From Methanobacterium formicicum DSM 3637 (GTDB lineage Archaea > Methanobacteriota > Methanobacteria > Methanobacteriales > Methanobacteriaceae), in the NCBI RefSeq assembly GCF_000302455.1, contig NZ_AMPO01000004.1, forward strand, positions 156,516-220,515: a stretch of DNA of 64,000 nt, in the 5' to 3' direction. The translations under genes were made by a program, and so were the position numbers. Each line of letters starts with the position of its first letter. The first letter of the stretch is position 1. The notes below the pieces were generated by a model, which saw only the letters and a list, made by a program, of their open reading frames with translations, was not told where the DNA came from and searched no databases. Below, one piece after another: positions 27,934-37,127 of this stretch.

Positions 27934-28326
27934 TTATACTATTAAAATGCGATCACGAACATATGACCCGAATATGCCACCAATGGACCCGATTATCCCG
28001 TTAAGCATTATTCCCACTATTATTCCAGAGTATCCCATTTCCATCATGGATGATCCCAGCTCCCCTGGTGATGAAGCCATTAAAAGCATGGCACTGATGA
28101 AGACTATGCCAGTTATTACAGCAACCAGTGCACCATGTATAGCTCCCTGAGCCACGTCATCACCAACACGATAACCCACTATGAATGTGGCTATTAAGAA
28201 TCCGGCAAACGATCCTGGGCTCCCTAAAAATAAACCCAGTGATATGCTTAAGAATAAAGCTAAAATCAATCCCAATACTATTTCAAATAGATTAAATCTC
28301 AATTTAATACAACACCCATATAACAC
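27934..28326 (-). CDS. small membrane protein, DUF5518-like
   Basis: The 130-residue protein has four hydrophobic stretches (about 15-32, 36-51, 63-82, 100-120) rich in glycine, resembling the DUF5518 membrane family of methanogens. GTG 28326 is the longest start; a TTG 24 bases later (LRFNLFE) sits at a better distance from GGGTG. No enzymatic motif is seen and the function is unknown. It is followed upstream by the AarF-like gene on the same strand with a 34-base gap. Confidence 0.7.
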   Translation of the reverse strand: MLYGCCIKLRFNLFEIVLGLILALFLSISLGLFLGSPGSFAGFLIATFIVGYRVGDDVAQGAIHGALVAVITGIVFISAMLLMASSPGELGSSMMEMGYSGIIVGIMLNGIIGSIGGIFGSYVRDRILIV

Positions 28327-28360
28327 ACATTACAATTTCATTGTTCAACACCAACACACA

Positions 28361-30079
28361 TTATAATCTTCTTATGAATGAAACAACCAAAGCTATGGCT
28401 AGAGCTGCACCTATAATGAATATAATTATCCCCACTGTTGAGAACCCAATTCCTGGCATTGGCATTCCTTTATCTGTCTGTAAAATGAGGGAAGAACCAA
28501 TTATAAGTGAAGATACAATCAGGGCCAGGGCAACACGGTTGGTTATCTTCTCCAAGTGAGATGAGAATTCATCCAGTTCTTTGTGTTCAATTTCCATCTT
28601 GATCTTCCCATCCTCAAACCGGAGAAAAATCCGATTTATGGTCTCAGGAAGGTCTTTGAGTAAATGTTCCAGTTCAAAGAGGTACCGGGTCTGATAATCT
28701 GCCAGACGAAGGGGGTTTAAGCGACGGGCGATCATCTTCCTTATCAATGGTTGGGCCACTTCAATACCATTGAATTCAGGGTTCAATTGGCGCCCCAGGT
28801 CTTCTGCCATGCTCAACACCCTTCCCAGTAAAATAAAATCACGAGGGAGTTTGATCTTGTTTTTAACCATCACCCCCGGCATACTGAACTCATTAATCAT
28901 ACCCCCAATATCCTGAATCTGTGCCCCATAAAAACGATCTAAAAGATCCATAAGATCATATTTAAGTGTTTCCAGGTTAGTTTCATCATCAATCAGACGC
29001 ATATACATCATTTGATTTATTAGTCCCTTAACATCGTATTTAACTGTGAATATGAACAATTCGGCAAGGTTTTCTCGAAAATCTCTCTCCAGATTTCCAG
29101 TCATTCCAAAATCAACAAAACACAAACGGTTACCAGGTAAAACCATAAGATTCCCAGGGTGTGGGTCCGCATGGAAAAATCCATAATCAAATATCTGTTT
29201 AAAGTAGCATTCAGTACCTAATTCTGCTATGACCTTTCCATCAACTTCCATATCTGATTCCAGGGCTTCACTGATCTTAACCCCTTCAATGTATTCCATG
29301 GTGAGAACCTTGCTGGTGGATTGCTGCGGGTAAACTTCAGGGGCCTGGATACGTGAATCATCTTCAAACATTGCACGGAATCGTTCAATGTTACGGGCTT
29401 CATGGGAAAAATCAAGTTCCTTGAAGATAACCCTTTCAAATTCATCCACAATTCCCGGGAGGTTGTAATATTTAAGGGATCCTACGCGTTTATCTGCCTG
29501 TTTGGCCAGGTAACGCATGATTACAATATCCTGTTCTATGCGTTTTGTGATGTCTTTTTTTTTAACTTTGACCGCTACTTCAGTACCATCAGGAAGTTTA
29601 GCACGGTGGACTTGGGCAATAGAAGCAGAAGCTAATGGTTCTTCATTAAAATCAGAAAATAGTTCTTCAAGTGGGAGGTCCAGATCATCTTCAATCACAT
29701 CTTTTATGGATTCAAAGGTTACTGGAGGGAGGCTATCCTGGAGTTTGGTGAGTTCATCAGCAATGTCTTTACCCACCAGATCCGGCCGGGTGCTTAGAAC
29801 CTGCCCCAGTTTGATGAAGGTGGTTCCCAGTTCCTGTAGGACCATTCGAAACCTTTCAGGAGCTGTGCTATCCAGTTCATCATCATCTTCTCGGGAAAGT
29901 ATGGAAGGTACTCGGAATCCACTGCGGATACCTAACTTTATCAGTGTGTTACCAAAACGATATTTGACCATTACTCCCAATATTTCCCTTAAACGTTTGA
30001 TGTCAGGGTTCTTATTTTCGCCTAAGCGATTATTCATAAGATTAATTTGAGCCTTTTTATCATATATTTTTTTCTTCAA
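28361..30079 (-). CDS. ABC1/AarF/UbiB-family atypical kinase
   Basis: The 572 residues carry the UbiB-family signatures: the KxGQ motif in FIKLGQVLSTRPDLVG, the alanine-rich nucleotide loop LASASIAQVHRAKLPDG, the VKVKK lysine, HADPHPGNL and FVDFGMTG. Two C-terminal membrane helices (about 520-570) anchor it. Bacterial UbiB supports ubiquinone synthesis; methanobacteria lack quinones, so a role in prenyl-lipid metabolism is inferred. The UbiA and carotenoid genes are adjacent on the other side. The TTG start has weak support; ATG at residue 15 is an alternative. Confidence 0.9.
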   Translation of the reverse strand: MKKKIYDKKAQINLMNNRLGENKNPDIKRLREILGVMVKYRFGNTLIKLGIRSGFRVPSILSREDDDELDSTAPERFRMVLQELGTTFIKLGQVLSTRPDLVGKDIADELTKLQDSLPPVTFESIKDVIEDDLDLPLEELFSDFNEEPLASASIAQVHRAKLPDGTEVAVKVKKKDITKRIEQDIVIMRYLAKQADKRVGSLKYYNLPGIVDEFERVIFKELDFSHEARNIERFRAMFEDDSRIQAPEVYPQQSTSKVLTMEYIEGVKISEALESDMEVDGKVIAELGTECYFKQIFDYGFFHADPHPGNLMVLPGNRLCFVDFGMTGNLERDFRENLAELFIFTVKYDVKGLINQMMYMRLIDDETNLETLKYDLMDLLDRFYGAQIQDIGGMINEFSMPGVMVKNKIKLPRDFILLGRVLSMAEDLGRQLNPEFNGIEVAQPLIRKMIARRLNPLRLADYQTRYLFELEHLLKDLPETINRIFLRFEDGKIKMEIEHKELDEFSSHLEKITNRVALALIVSSLIIGSSLILQTDKGMPMPGIGFSTVGIIIFIIGAALAIALVVSFIRRL

Positions 30080-30159
30080 TTATGAAAATCAGAAAGTTTT
30101 ATTTCTCCTTAATGTAAATATTAATTGGGGGATTAATCATTAAAGATTACTCTAAATAC

Positions 30160-30911
30160 ATGTGGATAACAGCAGTTGCTTTGGTGATTGTTGCTTTTTT
30201 TGTGGCCAATATTAACATTAGTTCGGAAATGGCCAGTATTTCTGCTTTATTCATAATTATCTTAGCCATTCCCTCCTTTATAGCTATGATAATATGGTTG
30301 GGTTGGAAGAAGGGATTAATCAGCATCATCATTCTCAGTATTTACACCTTAAGCATTGAAACCTTCGCCATCATAACTGGTTTTCCTACTCATCATTCCA
30401 TTACACTGAACTTATTGGAATGAAATTATTTGGTTTAACACCATTCACTCTCCCCTTTGCTTATGTGCCACTGTTTATGGGATGTATTTATCTGGCAAAC
30501 CAGTACTGGCAAAAAGATTTACCCTACTGGCGAAACATACTAAAACTAGTTATAATTATTGCTTTACTGGTTTTAACTGCTGATTTAATATTAGACCCTG
30601 CTGCAGTGTCCCTTAACTTCTGGGTTTATGAATACATGGGTATTTTTTATGGTGTGCCCCTCCAGAACTTCTTAGGATGGATCCTCACCGGGATAATTGC
30701 AGCGTTAATTGGTTTATTACTCTTCAAAAAAGAGTTGATAAGTCTAAAAATCCCTGCATTATCATCCAGCCTCTTCCTGATAATCAGTTTCTGGACTGCA
30801 GTATGCCTTTATCGTCAGTTATGGTTACCGGGCATAATTGGAGTATTATTCGTTATTTTCATCTTGAACAAAACCAAAGGAAAAGTGGGAGACTTCGAGT
30901 TAATCAAATAA
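30160..30911 (+). pseudogene. cruF: CruF-like carotenoid hydratase (DUF422), frameshifted
   Basis: Two overlapping frames give one protein. The first (to 30423) ends YTLSIETFAIITGFP then goes out of frame. The second reads YSSFHYTELIGMKLFGLTP and PFAYVPLF and runs to 30911. Together they make about 250 residues with six to seven helices, like bisanhydrobacterioruberin hydratase CruF of haloarchaea. One base is missing between 30384 and 30387. GGGGG at 30127-30131 precedes an in-frame ATT (30139) better than the ATG at 30160, so initiation may be unusual too. CruF would hydrate the terminal prenyl ends of a C50 carotenoid. Mutation and sequencing error cannot be separated here. Confidence 0.75.
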
Positions 30912-30957
30912 AAAAAACATTAAAGAATATTCCATTAGAACTTTTGATAAGGATAAT

Positions 30958-31875
30958 TCAAATGTTAAAAATTATGGTCAAAAAATATAAATCAATTAGA
31001 ATGATGAAAATAACCAGTGATGGAACTGTGTAATTCACCAGTTTAGTTGCTTTATCCATGAAGGACGTTCGCTTTGTAAAAGCATAAACCCCTGTAAACA
31101 AGGGAAGAAATGATAATAACATTAATATTTGAAAGTTGATGTTGTTATATAATCCAGTGAATGATAATAATAAGAAAGAAGTAGTTCCAACTATCCCGGC
31201 CAAGAATATTATTGCAAAACCCATTTTTCTCCCATATTTTACTATGAAAGTGTTTTTACCTCCTTTTTTATCTCCCTCCAAATCTGGTATTTCCACACTC
31301 AGGATAAAAAAGCCCATATAAATCATGAATGGAACTGAGAATAAGAGAATTTTCAAATCCAAAAATCCGGTGATGGCCACATATCCCAATGAAGGAATAA
31401 TAAGTCCACTTAAAGCGGTTGATATTTCTCCTAAACCCCTGTAAGCGAACTTAAGTGGTGGTGCAGAATAGTACCAGGCCATGAAGTTCCCTAAAAGTGC
31501 TATCAACAGGAAAGCTAGGGAAGAATAGATATAGGTGAAAATAAGAGCTATTGATATGGAGATGAGTATCAGAAGAATAGCAAATCTTCTGGCAAAGGGT
31601 TTAAGCTCTGGATTTTCAACCAGGACCCCACTTCCACCAGTGAATCGGGTGGGCAGGTTGTAGTGGTCCACCATGAAATCCCAGTAATCATTGCTGTATG
31701 AAACTGAAAGGTGGGCAGGGAGTAAAACAGCGTATCCCAGGATGAAACGATCCCATGAGAATTGATTGTTTAAAATAACTGCCAATAATGTACCGGTAGT
31801 AAAACACAGAAATCCAAAAAAGAGGAACTGAAAACGACCCAATTTAATAATTAATTTTATCCTATTTAAATCCAT
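30958..31875 (-). CDS. UbiA-family prenyltransferase, MenA-like
   Basis: The product of about 305 residues has eight to nine helices and both aspartate-rich motifs: SNDYWDFMVDHYN near residue 68 and DLEGDKKGGKNT near 205. TGGSGVLVENPEL resembles MenA (DHNA polyprenyltransferase). UbiA enzymes transfer prenyl groups to aromatic or polyene acceptors in the membrane. It starts at ATG 31875 with GGGGGTGG eight bases upstream; a TTG 18 bases earlier is less likely. It faces the CruF-like gene and diverges from crtI, so it could use carotenoid, lipid or quinone-like substrates. Confidence 0.85.
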   Translation of the reverse strand: MDLNRIKLIIKLGRFQFLFFGFLCFTTGTLLAVILNNQFSWDRFILGYAVLLPAHLSVSYSNDYWDFMVDHYNLPTRFTGGSGVLVENPELKPFARRFAILLILISISIALIFTYIYSSLAFLLIALLGNFMAWYYSAPPLKFAYRGLGEISTALSGLIIPSLGYVAITGFLDLKILLFSVPFMIYMGFFILSVEIPDLEGDKKGGKNTFIVKYGRKMGFAIIFLAGIVGTTSFLLLSFTGLYNNINFQILMLLSFLPLFTGVYAFTKRTSFMDKATKLVNYTVPSLVIFIILIDLYFLTIIFNI

Positions 31876-32128
31876 GGCCCATTCCACCCCCAAATTTATA
31901 CTTATTATGTTTTAAAGATTTAAAAGGGTTAACATCATTTCCAGTAACATTTAAGGAATTATTTATTATTTTTTTTCATATTTTTGAGTATTTGACAAAA
32001 ACTGGAATATTCCTGGTTTAGTAATATTATTATTTATAGAATAACTGAACATAATTATATTAAATGTAAACTATTCTAAATTTCTAGCATCGAAAAAAAA
32101 TACAATAAAAATATCTGGTGAAGATATC

Positions 32129-33601
32129 ATGAAAGTATTGATTGTAGGAGCTGGATTTGGGGGGCTATCAGCAGCCGCTTTACTGGCAAAAGATGGATAT
32201 CAGGTAACTGTCATTGAGAAAAATGAAGGACCTGGTGGAAGAGCTAGTGTTTATAGTGACCATGGCTTTTATTTTGATATGGGACCATCATGGTATTTGA
32301 TGCCTGATGTCTTTGAACATTTTTATGCAAACTTTGACCTGAAACCAGAGGACTTATTCCAGCTGGAGAAGTTAGACCCATCTTACCGTGTTTTTTTTGA
32401 TGATACTAACATTGTAGATATTTCCTCTGACCTGGAGAAAAATTACCAGTTATTTGACAGTCTGGAAGAAGGGGGTGCTGAAAAACTCAAGGAATACCTT
32501 GCATCAGCCGAAGAACTTTACGATCATTCAGTTAAAGAAATGCTGTATCGAGATTATACCTCAGTTCTGGATTTTTTAAACGGTAAACTATTACTAAGCG
32601 GCATCAGGATGAACATTCTGGAAAACTTAGAACATTACGTTAACCGCAAGTTCTCCAGTGATGAAGCCCGTAAAATCGTCCAGTACTCCATTGGATTTTT
32701 AGGAAGTTCACCTAAGAAAACTCCATCACTTTACCATATCATGTCTCACATCGATTTAACCCTGGGGGTTTGGTATCCTCAGGGAGGTATCAGAGAGGTG
32801 GCCCGTACTATGATGGAACTGGCCCAGACATATGGTGCTCTATTCAAGTTCAATGAACCAGTTGAACTTTTAGAAGTTCACGAAAAACATGTTAAAAGGG
32901 TCATAACCAGTAAAGAGGTTTACGAACCAGACATAGTTATTGTTAATGCTGATTATGCTCATTCAGAACTGGATCTTCTTACTGAAGAAAACCAGACTTA
33001 TGATGAGGATTACTGGGAGAAACGAGTTCTGGCACCTTCAGCACTGGTGGCATATGTGGGTATTGACCGGGAGATGGAAAACCTGGTACACCACAACCTT
33101 TTCCTGGACAAAGACTGGGCAGAAGGTTTTGACACCCTGTTTGACCCTAAACAGGCAAAGTGGCCCGAAAATCCTTCATATTATGTTAACATACCATCCA
33201 AAACTGATAAAACCGCTGCACCCCCAGGTTCAGATACCCTATTCATTCTGGTCCCCCTGGCCCCTGGAATTGAAGACACCACTAAAAAAAGGGAACAACT
33301 ATACAACAAGATCATGGATGATTTAGAGACTAAAACTGGGGAAAATATAAGGGACCACATTGTGGTTAAACGAATATTCGCATTGGAAGACTTCAAAGAA
33401 AGGTACAATGCCTACAAGGGAACTGCACTTGGATTATCCCACACTCTCATGCAAACCGCACTCTTCCGACCTGCACATAAAAGTAAGAAGGTGGAGAATC
33501 TTTACTACTCAGGGCAATTCACCCATCCTGGAATCGGAGTCCCCATGACTTTGATATCCTCTGAAATCGTTGCCCAGGAAATAAACCAAAGATACGGTTG
33601 A
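32129..33601 (+). CDS. crtI: phytoene desaturase, CrtI type
   Basis: The 490-residue flavoprotein starts MKVLIVGAGFGGLSAAALL, the FAD dinucleotide motif, then EKNEGPGGRASVY. It ends with the CrtI signature YYSGQFTHPGIGVPM (about 460-475). FDMGPSWYLMPDVFE is also typical. It would introduce the double bonds that turn phytoene into lycopene. GGTGA lies eight bases before ATG. CrtB follows after six bases, so they form one operon; UbiA and a second CrtI come next. Confidence 0.92.
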   Translation: MKVLIVGAGFGGLSAAALLAKDGYQVTVIEKNEGPGGRASVYSDHGFYFDMGPSWYLMPDVFEHFYANFDLKPEDLFQLEKLDPSYRVFFDDTNIVDISSDLEKNYQLFDSLEEGGAEKLKEYLASAEELYDHSVKEMLYRDYTSVLDFLNGKLLLSGIRMNILENLEHYVNRKFSSDEARKIVQYSIGFLGSSPKKTPSLYHIMSHIDLTLGVWYPQGGIREVARTMMELAQTYGALFKFNEPVELLEVHEKHVKRVITSKEVYEPDIVIVNADYAHSELDLLTEENQTYDEDYWEKRVLAPSALVAYVGIDREMENLVHHNLFLDKDWAEGFDTLFDPKQAKWPENPSYYVNIPSKTDKTAAPPGSDTLFILVPLAPGIEDTTKKREQLYNKIMDDLETKTGENIRDHIVVKRIFALEDFKERYNAYKGTALGLSHTLMQTALFRPAHKSKKVENLYYSGQFTHPGIGVPMTLISSEIVAQEINQRYG

Positions 33602-33607
33602 AAATAC

Positions 33608-34459
33608 ATGACAAGCCAAACTAATAGGATTAATAAGACTATCTACTCCATATTCAAAAAAGGTAGTAAAACCTATTACTATAGTACTATTTTTTTCCCT
33701 AAAAAGGTGAAACGTGACGTTTTCATCCTTTACAGCTTCTTAAGAAAGGCCGATGACTATGTGGACCAGGTTCCCCAGGATAGTGAGGGTTTCTACCAGT
33801 TCCGTGAACTTTATTACCAGGCCAAAGAGGGTATAAAGACTGGAAACATAATTACAGATTCATTTGCGGACCTTGCCCGGCGTAAAAACTTTGAAGATAA
33901 ATGGATTGACGCATTCCTTGCATCCATGGCCATGGACATCACCAGATCAACTTACCCAGATATGAATGAACTTTTAACCTATTTATATGGTTCATCAGAA
34001 GTTGTGGGACTTTTCATGGCCAGGATAATGGATTTACCTGAAGAATCTTTCCCTGCTGCCCGTCACCTGGGCCGTGCCATGCAGTACATTAACTTCATAA
34101 GGGATATTGCTGAAGACATAAAACTGGGAAGAACATATTTCCCCCAGAATGACCTGGAAGAGTTCAATCTTACCAGTTTGGATGAAAAACAGACCAAAAG
34201 TAACCCTGAGGAATTTAGAGGATTTATGCATAAACAGTTAGAAATCTATAAATCATGGCAGAAAACAGCAGAGAGTGGTTTCCATTACATTCCATATCGT
34301 TACCTGATCCCCATTAAAACTGCTTCAGATATGTACAAATGGACCGCCAGGCAGATAGAGATAGATCCCTTTGTGGTTTACCAGAGAAAGGTCAAACCAT
34401 CTGCACCTAAAATTGTATCCAATATTTTCACAAACTCCATAAAACTCAGTTTAAATTAA
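33608..34459 (+). CDS. crtB: phytoene synthase, CrtB type
   Basis: The 283 residues carry the two Mg-binding motifs of squalene/phytoene synthases, RKADDYVDQ (about 47-55) and NFIRDIAEDIKLGRTYFP (about 160-177). FYYSTIFFPKKVKRDVF-type N-terminal sequence also fits. It condenses two geranylgeranyl diphosphates to phytoene. It is immediately downstream of crtI. Because CrtI is adjacent, phytoene synthesis is favoured over squalene. Confidence 0.92.
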   Translation: MTSQTNRINKTIYSIFKKGSKTYYYSTIFFPKKVKRDVFILYSFLRKADDYVDQVPQDSEGFYQFRELYYQAKEGIKTGNIITDSFADLARRKNFEDKWIDAFLASMAMDITRSTYPDMNELLTYLYGSSEVVGLFMARIMDLPEESFPAARHLGRAMQYINFIRDIAEDIKLGRTYFPQNDLEEFNLTSLDEKQTKSNPEEFRGFMHKQLEIYKSWQKTAESGFHYIPYRYLIPIKTASDMYKWTARQIEIDPFVVYQRKVKPSAPKIVSNIFTNSIKLSLN

Positions 34460-34521
34460 AGTGAGTTAATGGGATATCTGGATTTAATTAAAAATCATGA
34501 ATTCCAATGATCTGGGAAATA

Positions 34522-34567
34522 AATCCTAATCATCTGAAAAATCCTAATCATAAAAAATCCTAATCAT
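34522..34567 (+). repeat. three tandem AATCCTAATCAT repeats before the UbiA-like gene
   Basis: AATCCTAATCAT occurs at 34522, 34540 and 34556 (spacing 18 and 16). The block lies within the 141-base spacer between crtB and the second UbiA-like gene. Function is unknown. Confidence 0.7.
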
Positions 34568-34600
34568 CTGGAAAATAAATACAATGGACCTAGATGCCTT

Positions 34601-35452
34601 ATGAACATCTTAACATTTATTTTTAAAATATCTAGGTTCCGTTTCTGGATCTATACTGGTGGAACATATGTTGTAGGTTACGCCCTGGGTTTTAGTGTTT
34701 TTGGAGATTTTCTTCGACCAGAATATTATCTCTATCTTTTTTATTTCTTTTTCCCAGCTAACATTTTTATTTATGGAGTTAACGATTACTGGGATGAAGA
34801 TACTGATAAGTTAAACCCTAAAAAAGATGAAAAAGAACATAGAGTATCGGTTATAGAACGTAAAAAGCTTTTAAATGTTATTATATTGGTAACTGGTTTC
34901 AGTTTAATTCTAATGATTTTCCAGGATAATGTAGAGAGAATCATATTCACTGGTTTCCTGTTCTTATCCTACTTTTACAGTGCAAAACCACTTCGTTTTA
35001 AAGATAAACCATTTTTAGATTTTGTTTCCAATTATCTTTACATCATGCCGGGAATATTCGCATATTACTTGGCATCAAACACTATTCCCCCCCTAATTTA
35101 TATGTTCGGGGCTTTTCTCCATATATCAGCCATGCACATATTTTCAGCTATCCCTGACATAAAATACGATCGGAAAGCAGGAATAAACACCACCCCTGTG
35201 TTCATAGGGGCTAATTCTGCCCTTTGGTTGTGTCTGGTTTTCTGGATGGGTTTATCATTAATAGTTATTTACCTAACAGATTTTTTCCCTCTCAGCTTTT
35301 TAGTATTTCTTTATCCATTATTTCCACTGTTACTCCTGATTAAAAAGGATTGGAGTATTGATGATCTTTACTGGTACCTCCCCTACGTTAACACTGCACT
35401 GGGAGGTTTATTATTCACGTCACTGGTGGTTTACAAGCTCGTATTCATTTAA
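34601..35452 (+). CDS. lyeJ: lycopene elongase-like UbiA prenyltransferase (LyeJ type)
   Basis: The 283-residue membrane protein has eight helices and the motif GVNDYWDEDTDKLNPKKD (about 58-75), the NDxxDxxxDxxNPKK form found in haloarchaeal lycopene elongase/1,2-hydratase, and a second site DIKYDRKAGINTT near 187. In haloarchaea this enzyme adds C5 units to both ends of lycopene, giving C50 bacterioruberin precursors. It lies 141 bases after crtB and 111 before the second CrtI. The assignment rests on motif likeness and context. Confidence 0.82.
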   Translation: MNILTFIFKISRFRFWIYTGGTYVVGYALGFSVFGDFLRPEYYLYLFYFFFPANIFIYGVNDYWDEDTDKLNPKKDEKEHRVSVIERKKLLNVIILVTGFSLILMIFQDNVERIIFTGFLFLSYFYSAKPLRFKDKPFLDFVSNYLYIMPGIFAYYLASNTIPPLIYMFGAFLHISAMHIFSAIPDIKYDRKAGINTTPVFIGANSALWLCLVFWMGLSLIVIYLTDFFPLSFLVFLYPLFPLLLLIKKDWSIDDLYWYLPYVNTALGGLLFTSLVVYKLVFI

Positions 35453-35563
35453 ATAACCTTACAAAATGTTGATTTCTGAAAAAAAGTTGTATTTAAGCAT
35501 GCAAATGAATGAAAATGAATCGTGCAAACAATAGGAATTAAAATTCCGCAAAGGGGGTTTTAT

Positions 35564-37057
35564 ATGAAGAATGTAATAATTGTTGGTGCTGGCTTCGGAG
35601 GCATTTCATCCGCAGCTCTGCTAGCCAAGAATGGGTTTCAGGTTACAGTTCTGGAGAAAAATGAATCACCAGGTGGAAGGTCCAGTGTTTACTCTGAAAA
35701 AGGTTTTTTCTTTGACATGGGGCCCTCCTGGTATCTCATGCCTGATGTCTATGAAAATTTTTACAGTGAGTTTGATCAAAAAGCCGAGGATTTCTTCTTA
35801 CTGAAAAAACTGGATCCATCATATCGTATATTCAGCTACGATGAGGCGGTTTATGATCTATCTGCAAACCCGGAAAAAAATTATCAACTCTTTGAAAGCT
35901 TCGAACCCGGTGGTGGGGAGAAATTAAAGGAATATCTGAAGTCTTCCCGTGAATTGTACGAGTTTTCCATTAAGGAAATGCTCTATAAGGATTACAATTC
36001 AATTTTGGATCTTCTGAGTGGTAAACTGCTCCTGAAATCATTAAAGCTTCATTTATGGGAGAATCTGGAGGATTATATTAACCAACAATTTGAGAGTGAT
36101 CAGGCCCGGAAGATCTTAAAGTACGCCATTGGATTCCTAGGAGGTGCTCCCCAGAACACCCCCTCATTTTATCACTTGGTAAGCCATGCGGATCTGACCA
36201 TGGGTGTCTGGTATCCTCAGGGAGGTATGAGGAAAGTAGTAAAAACATTATATGAACTTGCCCAATCCTACGGTGCCGTTTTTAGATTTGATGAACCAGT
36301 GGAGAAACTTGAAATACAAGATAAACTGGTGAAAAAAGTGGTGACCAGTGAAGGTTCGTATGCACCGGATTTAGTTATAGTCACCGCTGATTATCCTCAT
36401 TCTGAGCTGGATCTTCTCACCCCGGACCATCAGACTTACAGTCAAAAGTACTGGGAAAAGAGGACTATTTCTCCATCGGCAATGGTGGTTTATCTGGGTG
36501 TGGATATAAAGGTGGGTAAATTAATCCATCACAACTTGTTTTTGAACAAGGACTGGGAAACAGGTTTTGACTATATTTTTGACCCTGAAAAAGCAGAATG
36601 GCCAGAAGACCCCTCGTATTATGTTAACGTGCCATCCAAGACTGATGAAAGTGCAGCTCCCCCGGGTTCGGATACCCTCTACTTGTTAATACCACTGGCC
36701 CCTGGAATGGTGGATACCCCTGAATTGAGGGAAACCCTATATAACCATATCCTGGATGACCTGGAAAGTAAGATCAAACTTAATATCCGGGACCATGTTC
36801 AGGTTAAGAAATTATTCGCAATCAATGATTTTAAAGAAAGGTACAATGCATATAAAGGAACTGCATTTGGTTTAACCCATACTTTAAGACAAACTGCCCT
36901 TTGGAGACCAGCCCACTTGAGTAAAAAGGCTGAAAATCTTTACTATTCGGGACAGTATACCCATCCAGGTATAGGTGTTCCTATGGTTATGGTATCATCT
37001 CAGATAATAGTTCAGGACATCATGAAAAGAAGGGATTTAATGAAAGATAGGAATTAA
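35564..37057 (+). CDS. second CrtI-family desaturase, possible carotenoid 3,4-desaturase
   Basis: At 497 residues it is a clear paralogue of the first CrtI: MKNVIIVGAGFGGISSAALL, EKNESPGGRSSVY, FDMGPSWYLMPDVYENFY and YYSGQYTHPGIGVPM match position by position. ATG 35564 follows AAGGGGG; a GTG 42 bases earlier is a poorer start. Haloarchaea use a second such enzyme (CrtD) for the 3,4-desaturation in bacterioruberin synthesis, so I infer that role. It could also act as a redundant phytoene desaturase. Confidence 0.88.
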   Translation: MKNVIIVGAGFGGISSAALLAKNGFQVTVLEKNESPGGRSSVYSEKGFFFDMGPSWYLMPDVYENFYSEFDQKAEDFFLLKKLDPSYRIFSYDEAVYDLSANPEKNYQLFESFEPGGGEKLKEYLKSSRELYEFSIKEMLYKDYNSILDLLSGKLLLKSLKLHLWENLEDYINQQFESDQARKILKYAIGFLGGAPQNTPSFYHLVSHADLTMGVWYPQGGMRKVVKTLYELAQSYGAVFRFDEPVEKLEIQDKLVKKVVTSEGSYAPDLVIVTADYPHSELDLLTPDHQTYSQKYWEKRTISPSAMVVYLGVDIKVGKLIHHNLFLNKDWETGFDYIFDPEKAEWPEDPSYYVNVPSKTDESAAPPGSDTLYLLIPLAPGMVDTPELRETLYNHILDDLESKIKLNIRDHVQVKKLFAINDFKERYNAYKGTAFGLTHTLRQTALWRPAHLSKKAENLYYSGQYTHPGIGVPMVMVSSQIIVQDIMKRRDLMKDRN

Positions 37058-37127
37058 AAAAAGATAAGGAGTTGATATAGATAGGAATAATGAAAGGAGA
37101 GGGATATTCACATTAAATCAAATGAAG

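Noticed and set aside
29517..30050. 177-residue open frame on the plus strand opposite AarF
   Set aside because: It is a serine/arginine-rich shadow of the well-supported UbiB-family gene.
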